From PNKC01 sp039917655 (GTDB lineage Bacteria; Chloroflexota; Dehalococcoidia; Tepidiformales; Tepidiformaceae), in contig JBDSJC010000275.1 of NCBI GenBank assembly GCA_039917655.1, forward strand, positions 1 through 19,742: a stretch of 19,742 bases of DNA. The letters are read 5' to 3'. Of the stretch, positions 14,607-19,742 are shown piece after piece. The translations under genes and the position numbers were made by a program. Numbering within the stretch: position 1 is the stretch's first letter; each line of letters starts with the position of its first letter. The notes beneath the pieces were generated by a model. The model was not told the DNA's origin, ran no database searches, and worked only from the letters and a program-made list of their open reading frames with translations.

Positions 14607-15410
14607 ATGCTCACGCGACGTATCATCCCATGCTTCGACGTCGATCGCGGGCGAGTCGTAAAGGGCATCTCGTTTGTCGAATTGCGCGACGCCGGTGACC
14701 CGGTGGAGCTCGCCAAGTTCTACGATCAAGAGGGCGCCGACGAGCTGGTCTTTTTAGACATCACTGCATCGTCCGACGACCGTTCCACGGTCTACGACAT
14801 GGTGTCCGCGACCGCCGATCAGGTGTTCATCCCCTTCACCGTGGGGGGCGGCATCCGCAGCGCAAGCGACATGAAGATCATGCTCGAACTCGGCGCCGAG
14901 AAGGTGAGCATCAACACCTCCGCGATTCAGACCCCGGAGCTGATCAACGAAGGGGCGTACCGCTTCGGCAGCCAGTGCATTGTGGTGGCGATCGATGCGC
15001 GGCGTGTGCCCGGTAAACGCGAACAGTGGGAGGTGTTTACGCACGGTGGCCGCAACCCGGCGGGCCTCGACGCGGTGGACTGGGCAAAGCAGGCGGTCGA
15101 GCGCGGCGCGGGCGAGCTGCTGGTCACGAGCATGGACACCGACGGCCACAAGAAGGGTTACGACATCGCCATGCTGCGCGCGATTAGCGAGGCCGTGACC
15201 GTGCCAGTCATCGCCTCCGGCGGCGCGGGCGGTCCCGCGCACATGGTCGAGGCGCTCACAGCAGGAAAGGCAGACGCGGTCCTTGCGGCGAGCATCTTCC
15301 ACTTCGGCCAGTACTCCATCAGGCAAGTTAAGGAGTACCTGGCGGCTGCGGGCTTGCCCATTCGCCCCGTCGCGGACGCGCCGGTCCAGGTAGGGCTGGA
15401 GCATGTCTGA
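14607..15410 (+). CDS. hisF: Imidazole glycerol phosphate synthase cyclase subunit HisF
   Basis: HisF is the TIM-barrel cyclase that uses ammonia from HisH to turn PRFAR into imidazole glycerol phosphate and AICAR. At 267 residues it is slightly longer than the usual 250-258, the excess being at the C-terminus. Catalytic Asp11 (RIIPCFDVDRGRVVKG) and Asp130 (VVAIDARRV) fall at the canonical numbers. Other signatures are FTVGGGIRS (77-85), TSMDTDGHKKGYD and the phosphate loop VIASGGAG. The ATG at 14607 follows the hisA stop by 3 bases with GGAAG upstream. The gene ends in an 8-base overlap with hisI. No defect is seen. Confidence 0.98.
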   Translation: MLTRRIIPCFDVDRGRVVKGISFVELRDAGDPVELAKFYDQEGADELVFLDITASSDDRSTVYDMVSATADQVFIPFTVGGGIRSASDMKIMLELGAEKVSINTSAIQTPELINEGAYRFGSQCIVVAIDARRVPGKREQWEVFTHGGRNPAGLDAVDWAKQAVERGAGELLVTSMDTDGHKKGYDIAMLRAISEAVTVPVIASGGAGGPAHMVEALTAGKADAVLAASIFHFGQYSIRQVKEYLAAAGLPIRPVADAPVQVGLEHV

Positions 15411-15744
15411 GGAATCCTTGCTCTCGTTCGATGCCGACGGGCTTATTCCAGCTGTCGTGCAGGACGCCGAGACCCAGGAGGTGCTCGTCCTTGCCTGGAT
15501 GAACCGCGAGTCGATCGCGCACACCTACGCCACCGGCCGGGTGACCTTCTGGAGCCGCAGCCGAAAGGAACTCTGGGAGAAGGGCGCTACCAGCGGCAAC
15601 CGTCTGGACCTGGTCTCCATTTCGAAGAATTGCGATGCCAACAGCCTGCTGGTGAAAGCGCGTCCCAGCGGGCCTACCTGCCACACCGGGAATGCCAGCT
15701 GCTTCTACCGTGAGTTGGATCCCGCCCGCGACCTGCCCGAGTGA
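15403..15744 (+). CDS. hisI: Phosphoribosyl-AMP cyclohydrolase HisI, altered metal site
   Basis: HisI opens the purine ring of phosphoribosyl-AMP, yielding ProFAR, the substrate of HisA. The 113-residue single-domain protein lacks the HisE pyrophosphatase domain found in fused HisIE. Motifs are VLVLAWMN (27-34), VTFWSRSRKELWEKGATSGN (47-66) and GPTCHTGNASCF (90-101). The zinc cysteines are Cys77, Cys93 and Cys100. The usual magnesium triad Asp-Cys-Asp-x-Asp reads Asn76-Cys77-Asp78-Ala79-Asn80 here, so two of three Asp ligands are Asn. The ATG at 15403 lies inside the hisF end (ATGTCTGA). It overlaps the next gene as GTGA. No hisE lies in the window. The identity is certain; full activity is likely but should not be assumed. 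Confidence 0.95.
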   Translation: MSEESLLSFDADGLIPAVVQDAETQEVLVLAWMNRESIAHTYATGRVTFWSRSRKELWEKGATSGNRLDLVSISKNCDANSLLVKARPSGPTCHTGNASCFYRELDPARDLPE

Positions 15745-16493
15745 AGCCCGACTATACCGCGCTCGACCTGCCCGAACCTCCCGCCGACCGGCCGTACATC
15801 CTCATGAACATGGTGATGTCGGCGGACGGCAAAGTGGTGATTGAGGGAACCGAGGCGGGCATCGGTTCGAAGACCGACCAGCGCCTGATGCGCGAACTCC
15901 GGGTCAACGCTGATGCCGTGCTCAACGGCGCGAACACGCTCCGCGCTTCCGGGAGCTCCTCGCGCCTCGGCGATGAGGGCTTGGAGCAGCTGCGCATCGC
16001 AAACGGCAAGCCTCGCTTCCCGATCGCGGTGTCGCTCTCCCGTTCGGGCAATCTGCCGCTAGACAAGATTTTCTTCACCGCCCGCGACTTTGACGCCGTC
16101 GTCTACCTCTCGGATGCAGCCCCCGCGGAGCGCCGAGAGGCGATTGCGGCGACGGGCCGCCCAGTCCACTTCGTGCCCGCGGGCGGTGAGATTGCGGCGA
16201 TGCTGAAGCACATGAGGCAGGAGTTAGGAGCGAGGGTGCTCCTCGTCGAAGGCGGCCCCACCGTGAACGCCCAGATGTACGCGCTCGGAGTTGTGGACGA
16301 ATACTTCCTCACGCTTGGTCCGGTGATCGTCGGTGGGCGCGACACGCTGACCGCGGTCGAAGGGGAGTCTGCCTTTGCGCGAGACGATGTAAAGCATCTG
16401 CAACTGGTCGCGGCGATCCCGAACCGGGAGAGCAACGAGGTCTACGTCCGCTACCGGGTGCGCCACGCGGCGAATAAGCCGCTAGAACATTAG
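15741..16493 (+). CDS. RibD C-terminal / dihydrofolate-reductase-like reductase
   Basis: This 250-residue protein belongs to the RibD C-terminal reductase family, which has a DHFR-like fold and uses NADPH. Supporting motifs are RPYILMNMVMSADGKV (17-32), NADAVLNGANTLRAS, the glycine-rich LLVEGGPTVNAQM (about 165-177) and LTLGPVIVGGRDTL. In riboflavin synthesis this fold reduces the ribosylamino-pyrimidinone intermediate, but no deaminase domain and no other rib gene is present, so the substrate is unknown. The start is GTG at 15741, overlapping the hisI stop as GTGA, which implies translation coupled to the histidine genes. It is the last gene of this unit, 94 bases before uvrA. An archaeal-type diaminopyrimidine reductase role and a general DHFR-family role are both possible. 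Confidence 0.85.
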   Translation: MKPDYTALDLPEPPADRPYILMNMVMSADGKVVIEGTEAGIGSKTDQRLMRELRVNADAVLNGANTLRASGSSSRLGDEGLEQLRIANGKPRFPIAVSLSRSGNLPLDKIFFTARDFDAVVYLSDAAPAERREAIAATGRPVHFVPAGGEIAAMLKHMRQELGARVLLVEGGPTVNAQMYALGVVDEYFLTLGPVIVGGRDTLTAVEGESAFARDDVKHLQLVAAIPNRESNEVYVRYRVRHAANKPLEH

Positions 16494-16537
16494 TGCTAGA
16501 ACTGCTACGCTCGTGGGCGCTGGCCGGTACCGCCGGG

Positions 16538-16543
16538 TAGAAT
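16538..16543 (+). promoter_or_regulatory. Putative -10 box of uvrA (TAGAAT)
   Basis: TAGAAT matches 5 of 6 consensus positions and equals the rpe box. Transcription would begin near 16550, leaving a leader of about 38 bases. No convincing -35 is present. No E. coli-type or Bacillus-type LexA box is seen in the 94-base spacer (16494-16587). Confidence 0.4.
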
Positions 16544-16587
16544 GGAAAGTTCCGCCGTCCAATCTCCATTCAAACAATAGAGCTGCC

Positions 16588-19742
<3,155 letters not shown>

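Noticed and set aside
13200..14729. A 509-codon open frame on the minus strand antisense to hisH/hisA
   Set aside because: It is a shadow of high-GC coding sequence: no recognisable motif, and Arg/Pro/Gly-rich low-quality protein. The plus-strand genes carry complete catalytic motifs.
16542..16580. A 12-codon upstream ORF ending 7 bases before the uvrA ATG
   Set aside because: Its ATG overlaps the predicted TAGAAT -10 box, so it would not be transcribed from that promoter. It has no Shine-Dalgarno site or attenuator-like content.
16494..16587. Possible SOS/LexA box upstream of uvrA
   Set aside because: Neither the CTGT-N8-ACAG form nor the GAAC-N4-GTTC form is present. GGAAAGTTCC (16544-16553) is only a 4-base-arm near-palindrome.

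Overview
The window is a GC-rich stretch of bacterial chromosome with very tightly packed housekeeping genes. No rRNA, tRNA, CRISPR array, transposase or phage gene was recognised. The RecG with a long N-terminal extension, the degV-recG adjacency, the UvrA that has lost one zinc Cys, and a complete rod-shape operon together suggest a peptidoglycan-bearing member of the Chloroflexota (Dehalococcoidia- or Thermomicrobia-like). That placement is an inference from family resemblance, not a computed phylogeny.

Layout. The 5' end of rpe runs leftward off the window. Divergent from it, degV-recG-radA form a rightward unit (283-5067). A 284-bp convergent spacer rich in inverted repeats (5068-5351) follows. 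Leftward from ligA comes the rod-shape cluster mreB, mreC, mreD, mrdA (PBP2) and rodA (transcribed from about 10960 down to 5352), with ligA itself at 13121-11013. Divergent from ligA is a rightward histidine cluster, hisH-hisA-hisF-hisI, which ends in a translationally overlapping RibD-C/DHFR-like reductase (13181-16493). Last is uvrA (16588 to the window end, incomplete), which carries a long low-complexity C-terminal tail.

How the genes work together. RecG, RadA, LigA and UvrA are DNA repair and recombination functions. MreB/C/D with PBP2 and RodA make up the elongasome, which polymerises and crosslinks lateral-wall peptidoglycan. HisH+HisF (IGP synthase), HisA and HisI carry out consecutive middle steps of histidine synthesis. 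Within the operons, stops and starts overlap repeatedly (GTGA, TTGA and 8-base ATG...TGA overlaps), so translational coupling is probably widespread.

Regulation. TATAAT/TAGAAT-like -10 boxes stand out against the GC-rich background at several transcription-unit starts. At rpe, ligA and hisH the box lies only 6-9 bases before the start codon and no Shine-Dalgarno sequence is visible, which suggests leaderless or near-leaderless mRNAs. At mreB the box suggests that the true start is an internal TTG codon. I found no clearly novel multi-gene system. The items most worth a second look are the HisI metal-site substitutions, the repeat-rich convergent spacer, the start-codon/promoter arrangement, the reductase coupled to the his operon and the UvrA tail.
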